The translations under genes and the position numbers were made by a program. Of a DNA stretch of 64,000 nucleotides, positions 7,052 to 16,625 are shown one piece after another. Location of the stretch: NCBI GenBank assembly GCA_947471505.1, contig CANIWM010000005.1:1-64000 (forward strand). Direction: 5' to 3'. Numbering within the stretch: the stretch's first letter is position 1; each line of letters begins with the position of its first letter. Below the pieces are notes generated by a model. That model searched no databases, was not told where the DNA came from, and saw nothing but the letters and a program-made list of their open reading frames with translations. The DNA comes from Chthoniobacteraceae bacterium. Lineage in GTDB: Bacteria; Verrucomicrobiota; Verrucomicrobiia; Chthoniobacterales; Chthoniobacteraceae.

Positions 7052-9120
7052 AACGAACCATCCTCACCCTCGTCACAGCCAGCTTCCTTTTCGGAACTGG
7101 GCAACCTTCATACGCCACTGGCGGATGGTATCATCGGCAGGTTCTCGCGAACGGCGGCAAGAGCCTGCTGGATGCGCCCGAGTTCTTCTCGGAGATCGAG
7201 CTGAAGCTCCTTGCTCGCGAATTTCCCACGCCGTTCAAAGCCGTGCGCTTCGAGCATCCGCAGCAGCGCAATGCGGAACTCGACATCGAGGAGTTCGAGG
7301 CTGCGATTAAGGACGGCAGCATTCATCCGCCCGATGCCGACGCCGCCCGCGCTGCACACAAGCGGATGCGCGGCGTGCTGGGCCAGCTCGCCGGGCTCAC
7401 TGCCGCTGAAGGTCAGGCGCTGCCCGACGACGTGCTCGACGATGTGCGCAAGCGGGTCTTCCCGTCCGAGTTTGCCGACTATCACGAAGGCTGCATCGCC
7501 TACGCAAAGGGCGACCACGTAGCCGCCCGCGCCGTGTGGGAGCGACTGCTGGCACGGCCAGAAAAGGAACGCCGCTACCGCTCGGTGAGCGCCGCATTTA
7601 TGATCGGAGTGCTGGCGTCCGTGGACAATCTCGACGACGCCCCGCAGTGGCTTGCAAAGGCGCGGGAGCTTGCGCAGAAGGGCTTCCCTGACGCCACCGG
7701 ACTGGCGGCAGCGTCTTACCATTGGGAGGCAAACTGGCATCACCAGCGCGGCGAGCTTCACAACGCAGCAGTGGCATCACTGCGCGCAATCTCGACGGGC
7801 TACGCGACAAAAACTTGCGTGGAGCCCGTGAACGACACGCCGGAAGAGCTGGCGAAATTCGCGACGGACCCGCTCTTGCGCCGCATCCAGACGAGCCTCC
7901 TGCTTTCTCAATATGGCGCTGGGAATTATGATGTGACACAGCCCGCGCCGAAGCTCGCAGCTTGGCTGGCAGCACTGGAGGTCGCGAAGGTGAAAGACTT
8001 TGTCGGTGCCGAGCGCGTGGCGTGGATGTGCTACAGCATGGGCGATTTCCCCGCCGCGACTCGCTGGCTGGCCCGCGCATCGTCCACGACGCCCGAGTCG
8101 CTCTGGCTCGCGGGAAAGATGGCGGCGAGGGATGGGCGAAAGGAGGATTCCTACCGCGCCATGTCCGCCGCGACGCGCCTGCTTGCGGGGAGAAAGGAGC
8201 CGGAACTCGAAGTCACGAACACGGAATACGATAACGAAACTCCGCAGCAAGTTCTTCACGGAGACCAAGGAGTCGTCGCGCTTGGCGCAGCGGAGTTTCG
8301 TATGGCGTTCGATGCCTTTCTTCGCGGCGGGCATTGGGTGGATGCTGCGTATGTGGCCGAGCGGCTGATGACGGTGAGCGAGCTGCAAGCCATCGTCGCG
8401 AAGCGCGTCTGGAAGGGCGATGTGGTGCCGGAAAATGACCCAAAGCAGGGTGAAACCCGCGCACTCCGCTGGCTGCTCGCTCGTCGCCTCGCACGGCTCG
8501 GGCGCTTTGCCGAAGCGCGTCCCTTTTTCCCTGCGGAAAGTCGCGCTTGGCTGGACACTTACACGCAAGCCCTCGCCGAGGCGAAACGCCCCACACTTTC
8601 ACGCGAAGCAAAGGCGCTGGCATACTGGAAAGCCGCGCTGGAGGCGCGGTATCACGGCATGGAGCTATTCGGCACCGAGGTCGCTCCCGATTGGTTTGCG
8701 TATGATGGCCAAACTGAAAACGACGATCCCGCCGCATTCCGCACGGGCCGAAGCGAGAAGCCTGTGCCCGCCGTCCTCCAAGCCGGAGTGGAGGAGCGGC
8801 AGCGGCTGCAAAAAAGCATCATCACGCCCGACAAACGCTTCCACTATCGCTACCGCGCAGGCGACCTCGCTTGGCAAGCCGCGCGCCTTTTGCCTGATAA
8901 CGACCAGCGCCTCGCCGAGATACTCGACCTCGCTGGTCGCTGGCTCGCCCCACGCGATGCAGAGGCAGCGGAACGCTTTTACCAAGCCCTCGAAAAACGA
9001 TGCGCCGCGACCGACATCGGCAAGCGCGCAACGGCGAAGCGTTGGTTTGTGGACATCGAGCACTACACCATCCCCACCGGCCCAAAGCCCCCATCGCCCG
9101 AAACGGAACCGGCTCCTTGA
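7048..9120 (+). CDS. Exported protein of unknown function, 690 residues
   Basis: The ATG at 7048 overlaps the DUF3142 stop (ATGA) and starts a clean signal peptide (MKRTILTLVTASFLFGTG, cleavage near residue 23). The open frame extends far upstream but that part is the shadow of the DUF3142 gene. The mature protein is Ala- and Trp-rich and appears helical, with repeated motifs like AARAVWERLLARPEKE, DFPAATRWLARAS and RLARLGRFAEARPFF, which look like degenerate TPR/solenoid helices. This is inference from residue pattern; I recognise no catalytic motif. It is coupled to DUF3142 and followed 36 bp later by the galT-like gene. Confidence 0.75.
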   Translation: MKRTILTLVTASFLFGTGQPSYATGGWYHRQVLANGGKSLLDAPEFFSEIELKLLAREFPTPFKAVRFEHPQQRNAELDIEEFEAAIKDGSIHPPDADAARAAHKRMRGVLGQLAGLTAAEGQALPDDVLDDVRKRVFPSEFADYHEGCIAYAKGDHVAARAVWERLLARPEKERRYRSVSAAFMIGVLASVDNLDDAPQWLAKARELAQKGFPDATGLAAASYHWEANWHHQRGELHNAAVASLRAISTGYATKTCVEPVNDTPEELAKFATDPLLRRIQTSLLLSQYGAGNYDVTQPAPKLAAWLAALEVAKVKDFVGAERVAWMCYSMGDFPAATRWLARASSTTPESLWLAGKMAARDGRKEDSYRAMSAATRLLAGRKEPELEVTNTEYDNETPQQVLHGDQGVVALGAAEFRMAFDAFLRGGHWVDAAYVAERLMTVSELQAIVAKRVWKGDVVPENDPKQGETRALRWLLARRLARLGRFAEARPFFPAESRAWLDTYTQALAEAKRPTLSREAKALAYWKAALEARYHGMELFGTEVAPDWFAYDGQTENDDPAAFRTGRSEKPVPAVLQAGVEERQRLQKSIITPDKRFHYRYRAGDLAWQAARLLPDNDQRLAEILDLAGRWLAPRDAEAAERFYQALEKRCAATDIGKRATAKRWFVDIEHYTIPTGPKPPSPETEPAP

Positions 9121-9156
9121 CGCCGCGGCTCCACGCAGGCACATGGGGCGGCGCTG

Positions 9157-10161
9157 ATGGATAAATCCGAACTTCGCATGGACCCGCTGACGCGGGAGTG
9201 GACGATCTTTAACGACAACCGGGCTCTGCCGCCTTCGTGCTTGGCGGCAGGGGCGGGTGAGCTGGAGCCGACGCCGTTTCGCGCGGGGCTGGAGCGGTTT
9301 GCGCCGCACACGCTTTTCTATGCGAACAGGGCGGAGGGGTGGCAGGTGCGGGTGGTGCCAAATCGTGCGCCGGTGCTGGGGCTGGAGGCGAATCCGGCGG
9401 TGATTACGGACGGGGTGTACTCGCATCTCGGCGGCTTCGGCGCGCACGAGATCGTAGTGGAAGACCCGAGCGACCGCTGTTTTTCCGACTTGTCTGCCGG
9501 GGATGTGGCGAAGGTGGTGGAGGCTTGGCGGGCGCGGATCGCGGACTTGATGCGGGATGGGCGGATGACTTCCTTTACCGTGGTAAAAAATGAGGGCCGT
9601 GCGGCGGGGCAGACGGTGGCGCACAGCATTAGTCAGGTCGTGGCGATGGGCATCATCGCGCCTGCGCTGAGGCGGAAGTTGGATGCGGCGAAGGAGTATT
9701 TTGTGGGGCACGAGCAGTCGCTTTTTGCGGAGGTGCTGGCGGTGGAGCTGAAGGGCCGCGAGCGCGTGGTGTATGAGAATGCGGGGTTTGTGGTGTTTTG
9801 CCCGTATGCGGCACGGACGCCCTTCGAGATGGCGATTTGGCCGAAGCGCCACGGGGCGGATTTTTACCGCATCACGGCGGATGAAGTGGGGCAACTGGGC
9901 GACGCGCTGCACTGCGCGATTGCGAAATTGAACGGCGCGCTGGCGGGCCCGGCGTATCATCTCGTGCTCACGACTGCGCCTTCGCGGAGCACGCAGACGG
10001 AGGATTGGCCGGGGATGGATGCAGAGTTTTGCTGGCATGTGAATGTGCTGCCGCGCGTGCATCCCATCAGCGGGATCGAGATTTCCACAGGCTGCTACGT
10101 GAACGGTGTGTGGCCGGAAGTGGCGGCAGATTTCCTCCGTCGGAAGGAGATGCAGCCGTGA
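9157..10161 (+). CDS. GalT-family nucleotidyltransferase homologue lacking the nucleophilic histidine
   Basis: A 334-residue member of the galactose-1-phosphate uridylyltransferase (HIT superfamily) fold. Family features include [14 protein letters not shown] at the N-terminus, [21 protein letters not shown], the region around NEGRAAGQ and the C-terminal WHVNVLPR. The active-site motif, normally HPHxQ or HSHSQ, reads HSISQ at residues 156-160: the first His is kept but the second, which carries the UMP intermediate in GalT, is Ile158 (codon ATT at 9628-9630). The typical Cys zinc ligands near the N-terminus are also absent, as in several GalT relatives. It may use another chemistry, be inactive, or contain a sequencing error. 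It overlaps acyP by GTGA. Confidence 0.8.
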   Translation: MDKSELRMDPLTREWTIFNDNRALPPSCLAAGAGELEPTPFRAGLERFAPHTLFYANRAEGWQVRVVPNRAPVLGLEANPAVITDGVYSHLGGFGAHEIVVEDPSDRCFSDLSAGDVAKVVEAWRARIADLMRDGRMTSFTVVKNEGRAAGQTVAHSISQVVAMGIIAPALRRKLDAAKEYFVGHEQSLFAEVLAVELKGRERVVYENAGFVVFCPYAARTPFEMAIWPKRHGADFYRITADEVGQLGDALHCAIAKLNGALAGPAYHLVLTTAPSRSTQTEDWPGMDAEFCWHVNVLPRVHPISGIEISTGCYVNGVWPEVAADFLRRKEMQP

Positions 10162-10427
10162 TCGGGCGGCACGTTTTTTACGAAGGCCGCGTGCAGGGCG
10201 TGGGCTTCCGCTGGAGCACGAAGAATCTGGCGCGCGGCTACGATGTGACGGGCTGGGTGAAAAATCTCCCCGATGGCCGCGTGGAGCTGCAAGCGTGCGG
10301 CGAGGCGGGTGAAGTGGAGGCGTTTCTGGAAGCCATCGAGGAGAGCGAGCTGAAGTCGCACATTAAAAACGTGGACGTGCGCGTGATCCCGGCATTCGTG
10401 GTGCAGGGCTTCGATATTGTGGGGTAA
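10158..10427 (+). CDS. acyP: Acylphosphatase
   Basis: An 89-residue acylphosphatase, which hydrolyses carboxyl-phosphate bonds in small acyl phosphates. The start is GTG at 10158, overlapping the previous stop (GTGA). The family motifs [10 protein letters not shown] (catalytic Arg in the phosphate cradle) and [12 protein letters not shown] (catalytic Asn) are intact. Length is normal. It is the last gene of the 5768-10427 unit; no intrinsic terminator follows. Confidence 0.95.
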   Translation: MIGRHVFYEGRVQGVGFRWSTKNLARGYDVTGWVKNLPDGRVELQACGEAGEVEAFLEAIEESELKSHIKNVDVRVIPAFVVQGFDIVG

Positions 10428-10613
10428 AAAGGTTCAGGGCCGCTGGGGTTTCCAAAGTTGGCAACGGAAGCATGACTCCTCTCGTCAAGGAGGCGGGTGT
10501 ATTGGAGACTGAGCGCGAGGGTTTCGGTATAATTGCTGTCGGTCCGTCGAAAATATCCCCGACACGCCATTTTTGAGGCTCAAAGAAACACGCTCATCAA
10601 GACTAGACCCGCG

Positions 10614-11309
10614 ATGCCAGATCCAATCTACCTTGATGAGTTACAGAGAGACGGTGAAACATTCCATAACCGCGCTATCCGAATTGTGGGAAATTGCGGT
10701 GCGCAGCAAAATCTCGCTGCAATTTGCCGCGCTCACGGGCACTTGGACTTAAAAGCCGAAGATAACACAGCCCGATATTTGATCGGTGAGATTAAAGCCC
10801 AAGGCGTTAACATCCTAATTTCATCACTCTTCAAAACCGCATCCAACGGCGCAACGCACTGTTGGGCTGGCGTAGGGTACGAAGGCAGAATTGAATTTGG
10901 TTCGATTTCGAAATCTATTTCCTTTCTGAAGAAATTTTTCGACGTAAAGGCGTGCATGGGAAATAAGGAAATTACTCAGGAATTTATCGATGGTCTCCCG
11001 GTTTTTTCGGATACCTCGTGTACGGTTCTGAACCCAAGCGTGGAGCCAAGAACTGAGTCATCCGCACCTGTGCCTACCGAAACCAATGACTCATCTTTAG
11101 CGCCTGATCTTGGAGTTGCAGTCACTCCCATAATTCCAAACCGGAAACTGAAGGTCAAAGTCTTCCAACATATTACGCCAAGCTACATTGAATCTAAGAT
11201 GAACGAATGGATTGAGAAGGAGAACCCATCCGAGATTATTTCGATTACGCAGAGTCAGTCCCAAATTGGTTCCGCCTGCCCTATCGTCATTGTCGTCTTT
11301 GCTCAGTAA
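10614..11309 (+). CDS. Orphan protein, AT-richer than neighbours
   Basis: The ATG at 10614 (MPDPIYLDELQRDGE) gives 231 residues; the frame stays open to 10533 but without a better start. The gene is visibly richer in A/T codons than anything around it. The N-terminal 120 residues look globular (HCWAGVGYEGRIEFG). A Pro/Ser/Thr/Glu-rich linker spans about residues 140-180, then a short C-terminal domain (KVKVFQHITPSYIESKMNEW and ITQSQSQIG) vaguely resembles small Cse60/DUF2758-type domains; I hold that only weakly. No signal peptide. Likely acquired by transfer. Confidence 0.65.
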   Translation: MPDPIYLDELQRDGETFHNRAIRIVGNCGAQQNLAAICRAHGHLDLKAEDNTARYLIGEIKAQGVNILISSLFKTASNGATHCWAGVGYEGRIEFGSISKSISFLKKFFDVKACMGNKEITQEFIDGLPVFSDTSCTVLNPSVEPRTESSAPVPTETNDSSLAPDLGVAVTPIIPNRKLKVKVFQHITPSYIESKMNEWIEKENPSEIISITQSQSQIGSACPIVIVVFAQ

Positions 11310-11347
11310 AATTTGACGCCCCACAGGGTATCGGACATTTTCCGCGC

Positions 11348-11584
11348 ATGAGCACGTTGATTGAAATCGAAGCAGCCGCCGACACATTGCCGATGGACGA
11401 GAAGGTGGAACTCGTCCGGTTCCTCACTTCGCGCATTCAATCGCCCGGTAATCGGATTTCCTCGCAACCGAAATCCTTGCTCGGTGCGTGGCAGGGGTTG
11501 GTGACTTTTAACGAGGGCTGGGAGGAGCCGCTGGATACGATCCTGCCTTTGATACGTATGGCGTGGCTCGGCTGTGGTGATTGA
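11348..11584 (+). CDS. Antitoxin-like small protein, possibly frameshifted at its end
   Basis: A 78-residue protein whose start (MSTLIEIEAAADTLPMDEKVELVRFL) matches the addiction-module/DUF2281-like antitoxins of Verrucomicrobiota. The C-terminus after WEEPLDTIL is atypical (PLIRMAWLGCGD). Shifting the frame by two bases after GAT gives DPAFDTYGVARLW then stop, so a small indel may have altered the tail. No toxin gene follows: the next 140 bp is the ftsH leader. It is therefore an orphan or decayed antitoxin. Confidence 0.55.
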   Translation: MSTLIEIEAAADTLPMDEKVELVRFLTSRIQSPGNRISSQPKSLLGAWQGLVTFNEGWEEPLDTILPLIRMAWLGCGD

Positions 11585-11676
11585 ACCGAACGGTGCATTC
11601 TGAGGTGAAAGAGCCTGCCACGGCGAGAATGGGCGCTATTTTAGGAGCGGGACGTGCTGGAAAGACGGGTTAGCCG

Positions 11677-11704
11677 TTGACCAGACGCATTCACGCATTA
11701 GATT
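11677..11704 (+). promoter_or_regulatory. Predicted sigma70-like promoter for ftsH
   Basis: TTGACC (11677-11682) and TAGATT (11699-11704) are spaced by 16 bp and lie 22 bp upstream of the ftsH ATG, giving a very short 5' leader. The -35 box is near-consensus. Predicted from sequence only. Confidence 0.45.
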
Positions 11705-11725
11705 CAGAGACTTTTTAAGACACAC

Positions 11726-13717
11726 ATGGCCCAGCAAAATTCACGACCAAACCGCGACCGCGACCCTGAAGACGGAGCGCCCGAACCCAACTTTAATTGG
11801 AGGGGACTCATCCTTTTCGTAGTCGCAATCGCGCTGATCGGCGGGGCGTTCTATGCAAACGGGAATCCGAACGCAAAGAATCCGCCGATTTCTTACACGA
11901 AATTCCTGGATGAGCTGAAGAAGGAGGAGAGCAAGATCAACAAGTCGTCGGTCGTCGTCGTAGTCGCTCCGGGGCGTGTGCTCGACCATATCGAGGCCGA
12001 GTGGGACAAGAAGGCTATCCGCGTGCAGATCAACATGGAGTTTAACCGCACGGCGGAAGCGGACATTCGCGCGGCGGGCGTGGACTACCAACTGCGCGAA
12101 GATGGCAACAGTTTGCTCGTCACGATGATGGTGAACTTGATGCCGATTTTCCTCATCATCCTGCTCATCTACTTTTTCTTCCGGCAGCAGATTCGCATGG
12201 CGGGCAAAGGCGCGCTCAGCTTTGGCAAGAGCAAGGCGCGGATGCTCGCTCGCGATAAAAACAAGGTGACGTTTAAGGATGTCGCTGGCGTCGAAGAGGC
12301 GAAGGACGAGGTGCAGGAAATCGTGGAGTTCCTGAAAGACCCAAAGCGTTTCCAAAAGCTCGGCGGGCGTATCCCGAAGGGCATCCTCATGGTCGGTTCA
12401 CCCGGCACGGGCAAGACGTTGCTCGCTCGCGCCATCGCGGGTGAAGCGGATGTGCCGTTCTTTTCCATCAGCGGCTCGGACTTTGTGGAGATGTTCGTGG
12501 GCGTCGGCGCGAGCCGCGTGCGCGATATGTTCGAGCAGGGTAAGAAGGCTGCGCCGTGCCTCATTTTCATTGATGAAATTGATGCCGTGGGTCGCCATCG
12601 CGGACACGGCATGGGCGGCGGACACGATGAGCGCGAGCAGACGCTGAACGCGCTGCTCGTGGAGATGGACGGCTTCGATACGCAAGACGGCGTCATCATT
12701 ATCGCGGCAACGAATCGTCCCGATGTGCTCGACCCCGCGCTCCTGCGTCCAGGCCGATTCGACCGGCAAGTGACGGTCTCTTTGCCCGACGTAAAGGGCC
12801 GCGAGGAAATCCTCAAAGTCCACGCCAAGAAAGTCAAAATGGGCGACGATGTGGACCTCGCTGTCACTGCCCGTGGCACGCCAGGCTACAGCGGCGCGGA
12901 ACTCGCCAACGTCATCAACGAAGCCGCACTTTCGGCCGCTCGCCGCGGTGCAAAAGCCATCGCCCATTTGGATCTGGAAGAAGCCCGCGACAAAGTGCGC
13001 TGGGGCAAAGAGCGCCGCTCCCTCGCGATGTCCGACAAGGAGAAAGAGAATACCGCTTACCATGAAGCCGGCCACGCCATCCTCGGCTGCTTGCTGACGA
13101 ATGTGGACCCGCTTCACAAAGTCACCATCATCCCGCGCGGACCCTCGCTCGGCTCCACCATGTATCTCCCGACGGAGGACAAATACACCCACCGCAAGAA
13201 GGAACTGCTCGACCGCCTCGTGATGATCATGGGCGGGCGCGTCGCGGAGGAACTCGTCTTCGGCGACGTGACGAACGGCGCACGCGGCGACATCGGCCAA
13301 GCCACAAATATCACGCGCAAAATGGTATGCGAATGGGGCATGAGCGAGAACCTCGGCATGGTGGATTACAGCGAAGGTGAAGAGCACGTCTTCCTCGCCC
13401 GCGACATCAGCCGCAGCCGCAGCTTCAGCGAAGTCACCGCACAAGAGATTGACCGTGAGGTGAAGAAACTCTGCGACGACGCTTACGCCCGCGCGACAGA
13501 ACTCATCTCCGCCAATCGCGATAAACTCGAAATCATCGCCAGAGCGTTGCTTGAATTCGAGACGCTTGACGGCGACCAAGTCAAAGACATCGTCAAAACC
13601 GGCGGCATGAGCAACCCACCCGCTCGCCCCGTCAGCAAGACGGTGCCGACACCGAAAGAAACGCCCGTCATTGATCCACAACTTGAGCTGGGCGGGCTCA
13701 GCGGCGCTCCTGCTTAG
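11726..13717 (+). CDS. ftsH: ATP-dependent zinc metalloprotease FtsH
   Basis: A 663-residue inner-membrane AAA protease that degrades misfolded membrane and regulatory proteins. Two transmembrane segments (about residues 27-44 and 136-153) flank the periplasmic domain. The AAA module has Walker A GSPGTGKT (224-231), Walker [13 protein letters not shown] and the second region of homology ending RPGRFDRQ. The zinc-protease motif is HEAGH (446-450). The C-terminal tail, rich in Pro and Thr, is divergent as usual. Length is normal. The DegP-like protease gene starts 3 bp after the stop, so the two form a membrane and envelope protein-quality-control unit. Confidence 0.98.
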   Translation: MAQQNSRPNRDRDPEDGAPEPNFNWRGLILFVVAIALIGGAFYANGNPNAKNPPISYTKFLDELKKEESKINKSSVVVVVAPGRVLDHIEAEWDKKAIRVQINMEFNRTAEADIRAAGVDYQLREDGNSLLVTMMVNLMPIFLIILLIYFFFRQQIRMAGKGALSFGKSKARMLARDKNKVTFKDVAGVEEAKDEVQEIVEFLKDPKRFQKLGGRIPKGILMVGSPGTGKTLLARAIAGEADVPFFSISGSDFVEMFVGVGASRVRDMFEQGKKAAPCLIFIDEIDAVGRHRGHGMGGGHDEREQTLNALLVEMDGFDTQDGVIIIAATNRPDVLDPALLRPGRFDRQVTVSLPDVKGREEILKVHAKKVKMGDDVDLAVTARGTPGYSGAELANVINEAALSAARRGAKAIAHLDLEEARDKVRWGKERRSLAMSDKEKENTAYHEAGHAILGCLLTNVDPLHKVTIIPRGPSLGSTMYLPTEDKYTHRKKELLDRLVMIMGGRVAEELVFGDVTNGARGDIGQATNITRKMVCEWGMSENLGMVDYSEGEEHVFLARDISRSRSFSEVTAQEIDREVKKLCDDAYARATELISANRDKLEIIARALLEFETLDGDQVKDIVKTGGMSNPPARPVSKTVPTPKETPVIDPQLELGGLSGAPA

Positions 13718-13720
13718 ACG

Positions 13721-14860
13721 ATGATGCGGCGACTGCTGCCCCTTCTCATCCTCGGCATCCTCCTCGGCTACAGTTGGTGGCGATTTGAGCATCGCACAGC
13801 CGGGCGCACTGCGGAAAAATACACGCTGCCCGACGCACCCGCGCTCAACCTCGACGACGTAAAAATCCTCGAAGCCACCGACGCAGCCTTCACCCGGCTC
13901 GTGCAGGCCGTTATGCCCAGCGTCGTCAGCGTCACCTCCTCGCGCGAGGTGTATCAGCGTCTCCCGCTCACCATTGACGACCTCCTTCGCGGGCAGCAGC
14001 GACTCCAGAGCGGCAAGAGCACTTCGCTCGGCAGCGGCGTTATCGTTTCTAAAGAAGGCCACATCCTCACGAACCACCACGTCATTGCCAATATGACGGA
14101 AATCCGCGTCCTCCTCACCGATGGGCGCAACATCCCGGCCAAACTCATCGGCAGCGACGAACGCACAGACATTGCCGTACTCCGCATCGAGGCGAAGGAC
14201 ATCCAAGCGCTCCCTCTCGGCGACAGCGAAGCTGTTTTCCAAGGCCAGCAAGTCGTCGCCGTCGGCAATCCCTACGGGCTCGACGGCACCGCCACCTTTG
14301 GAAAAATCAGCGCCACCGGACGCAAAACCAGCAACGACAGCGGCCTCGAATACATCCAGACCGACGCCGCCGTGAACCAAGGCAACTCGGGTGGCCCGCT
14401 GCTGAATGTGCGCGGCGAAATCATCGGCATCAACAGCGCCATTTTCACCAAGACGGGCGGCTGGCAGGGCATCAGTTTCGCCATCCCATCGAACACCACC
14501 AAGCGCGTCATGGAGAGCATCCTCTCACGCGGGAAGCTCGTGCGCGGCTGGCTCGGGACGGGCTTTGCCCAGCTCAACCCCCGCCTCGCGCTGAGCCTCG
14601 GCGTCCCCGATCTCAAAGGAGCCATCATCACCGAAATCTACCCCAATTCCCCAGCCGCCCGCGCCGGTCTTCTCCCCGAAGACGTCGTCCGTAGTATAGA
14701 CGGCAAAGTCATCGAAGACTTCCAAACTCTCCGCACCATCCTCGCAAAACTCGAAGTCGGCGCGACAATCGAAATCGAAATCCTCCGCGCCGGAAAACCC
14801 GTTAAGACCAAAGTCCTCATCGAAGAACTCCCCCCGCAGCTCGAAGGCCAGACTCGTTAA
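13721..14860 (+). CDS. DegP/DegQ-type (HtrA) serine protease with PDZ domain
   Basis: A 379-residue periplasmic HtrA-family protease. An N-terminal hydrophobic segment (residues 4-20) is a signal peptide or anchor. The trypsin-like domain has the catalytic triad H120 (ILTNHHV), D150 (ERTDIAVLR) and S223 (GNSGGP). One PDZ domain covers about residues 280-370 (LKGAIITEIYPNSPAARAGL, DVVRSIDGK), so the architecture is like DegS/HhoA rather than two-PDZ DegP. It follows ftsH after 3 bp. Its TAA stop (14858-14860) overlaps the stop of the convergent permease gene. Confidence 0.94.
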   Translation: MMRRLLPLLILGILLGYSWWRFEHRTAGRTAEKYTLPDAPALNLDDVKILEATDAAFTRLVQAVMPSVVSVTSSREVYQRLPLTIDDLLRGQQRLQSGKSTSLGSGVIVSKEGHILTNHHVIANMTEIRVLLTDGRNIPAKLIGSDERTDIAVLRIEAKDIQALPLGDSEAVFQGQQVVAVGNPYGLDGTATFGKISATGRKTSNDSGLEYIQTDAAVNQGNSGGPLLNVRGEIIGINSAIFTKTGGWQGISFAIPSNTTKRVMESILSRGKLVRGWLGTGFAQLNPRLALSLGVPDLKGAIITEIYPNSPAARAGLLPEDVVRSIDGKVIEDFQTLRTILAKLEVGATIEIEILRAGKPVKTKVLIEELPPQLEGQTR

Positions 14861-15696
14861 GCTGGGAGCTTTGTCCGGCGCATTAAGAGCCCGCAGTTTG
14901 GCGAGAAAAGGAGCGCAACAATGAAGACGACGGTCTGTGCGAGGACGATGCAGGCAGCAGGGGAAGCGTTCGCCTTAAAGCTGATATAGACGCCAACCCA
15001 CGCGGAGCCGACGGCAGTGCTGACGGCGATGGCGAGCATCCGGTCGAAGCGCTTCGTGAGCAGCAAAGCGGTCGCGCCGGGCGTGATGAGCGCGGCGACG
15101 ACGAGGATGACGCCGACGGCTTGCATCGTGGCGACGATGGTGAGCGAGAGGAGGACGAGGAGCAGGTAGGTAAGCCCGCGCACATGGAGCCCGAGAGCTT
15201 TCGCATGAGTGGGGTCAAAGCAGACGAGCAGCAAGTCGCGGCGCAGAGCGAGGACGACGATGAGGACGATGATGGAGATGGTCGCCGTCTCGACGATGAG
15301 CGTCGGGGTGAGGCCGAGGATGTGGCCGTAGAGAATGTGATCGAGGTGAAGCTCCGTGGGCGTGCGGGAGAAAATGACGAGGCCCACCGCGAACATCCCG
15401 GTGAACACGACACCCATCACGGTGTCCTCTTTAATCCGGCTGTTCGCTTTGATCCACCCAGTCGCCACCGCGCAGAAAAGCCCGCTGGCAAACGCGCCGA
15501 TGATGAGCGGTATCCCGACGATGTAGGCGAGGACGATGCCGGGGAGAACCGCGTGGGAGATGGCGTCGCCCATCAGCGACCATCCACGCAAAACAAGGAA
15601 GCACGAGAGCACCGCGCCGACTGCCGCGATGAGCCCGCCGATGGCGAAGGCGCGGAGCATGAAGTCGTAGTGGAATGGCTCGAGGAGTGTGTCCAT
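14857..15696 (-). CDS. sitD: Metal ABC transporter permease (SitD/MntB-like, ABC-3 family)
   Basis: A 279-residue ABC-3 family permease with about eight hydrophobic segments. Typical motifs include WSLMGDAISHAVLPGIVLAYIVG and the late GVILVVAALITPGATALLLT. It forms the membrane channel with the second permease at 15792-16625, with which it shares clear similarity (both begin with PFHYD and have the SLMGDA block). The symbol follows the SitABCD Mn/Fe system because the binding protein is closest to SitA/YfeA. It is separated from the upstream permease by 95 bp containing two hairpins, unlike the tight overlaps elsewhere in the operon. Confidence 0.9.
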   Translation of the reverse strand: MDTLLEPFHYDFMLRAFAIGGLIAAVGAVLSCFLVLRGWSLMGDAISHAVLPGIVLAYIVGIPLIIGAFASGLFCAVATGWIKANSRIKEDTVMGVVFTGMFAVGLVIFSRTPTELHLDHILYGHILGLTPTLIVETATISIIVLIVVLALRRDLLLVCFDPTHAKALGLHVRGLTYLLLVLLSLTIVATMQAVGVILVVAALITPGATALLLTKRFDRMLAIAVSTAVGSAWVGVYISFKANASPAACIVLAQTVVFIVALLFSPNCGLLMRRTKLPA

Positions 15697-15705
15697 TTAT
15701 GCGCG

Positions 15706-15758
15706 TCGTAGCTGCGACGCCCTCGTCGCAGTAAGTGCCTGCGACGCCTCGTCGCAAG
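15706..15758. repeat. Two tandem GCGACG/CGTCGC hairpins within the metal-transporter operon
   Basis: The first hairpin pairs CTGCGACG (15712-15719) with CGTCGCAG (15724-15731) around a 4-nt loop. The second pairs TGCGACG (15740-15746) with CGTCGCA (15750-15756) around a 3-nt loop. Both stems are perfect. They lie between the two permease genes, so they are transcribed in the operon. The first is preceded by CGTCGTAGCT, also seen in the repeat at 63666-63702. This is REP-like behaviour and may stabilise or attenuate the operon mRNA. Confidence 0.6.
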
Positions 15759-15791
15759 TGCCCAGAGTTTCCGGCAAAAAATCTATCACCA

Positions 15792-16625
15792 TCATGCCCG
15801 CGCCCTCCGAGTAGCGATGAGTCCGTGCTTCGGCGCGAGGACGAGAGCGATGAGGAAGAGCACCGCTTGGAGCGTGACGATGCAGCCGCCGGTCGCGCCG
15901 TCCACGAAGTAGCTGGCATACGCACCGATGAATGCGGTGACGGAGCCGAAGAGCGCGCCGAGGAACAGCATCGTGCTGAAGCGGTCTGTGAGCAGGTATG
16001 CCGTCGCGCCGGGCGTGACGAGCATGGCCACGACGAGGCACGCGCCGACGGCTTGGAGCGCGGCGACAGCGGTGGCGGACAGCAGGAGCAGGAGCAGGAC
16101 GTGCAGCGCGCCGACCCGCATCCCGAGCGCGCGGGCTTGGTTCGCATCGAAGCAAAAGAGCATGAGGTCGCGCCATTTGAGGAGGATGATAGCGAGGCAG
16201 ATGAGGGAGACGATGACGAGCTGGACGACATCGCCCGCTGCGATGCCGAGGATGTTGCCGAAGATGATCGTCTTCAAATCCACGCGCGTGGGAAAGAGCG
16301 AGATGAGCAACAGCCCGAGCGCGAAGAAGGCGGTGAAGACGATGCCGATGACGGCGTCCTCTCGCACGGGCGTCTTGATTTTAATAAACGCCATCGCCCC
16401 CGCTGCGATGAGCCCGCTGGCAAATGCGCCGACGGCAAATGGGAAGCCGACGAGATACGCGATGGTCACGCCGGGGACGACTGCGTGGCTGAGCGCGTCG
16501 CCCATGAGCGACCAGCCCTTGAGCGTGACGAAGCCGGAGAGCACGCCACAGACGCAGCCGATGAGCGTGCTCGTCCACATAGCGGTGAGCATGTAGTCGT
16601 AGTGGAAAGGAGTGAGCCAGTTCAC
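15792..16625 (-). CDS. sitC: Metal ABC transporter permease (SitC/MntC-like, ABC-3 family)
   Basis: A 277-residue ABC-3 family permease. It has the family block [17 protein letters not shown] near residue 35, several further membrane helices and [16 protein letters not shown] near residue 200. The GTG start at 16625 overlaps the ATPase stop (GTGA), showing translational coupling with the ATPase. With sitD it forms the heterodimeric membrane part of the importer. Confidence 0.92.
   Translation of the reverse strand: MNWLTPFHYDYMLTAMWTSTLIGCVCGVLSGFVTLKGWSLMGDALSHAVVPGVTIAYLVGFPFAVGAFASGLIAAGAMAFIKIKTPVREDAVIGIVFTAFFALGLLLISLFPTRVDLKTIIFGNILGIAAGDVVQLVIVSLICLAIILLKWRDLMLFCFDANQARALGMRVGALHVLLLLLLSATAVAALQAVGACLVVAMLVTPGATAYLLTDRFSTMLFLGALFGSVTAFIGAYASYFVDGATGGCIVTLQAVLFLIALVLAPKHGLIATRRARA

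Noticed and set aside
12398-14380. A 660-codon open frame on the minus strand opposite ftsH and the HtrA-type gene
   Set aside because: It spans two clear genes on the other strand, has repetitive low-complexity composition and no motif; a shadow of GC-rich codon bias.
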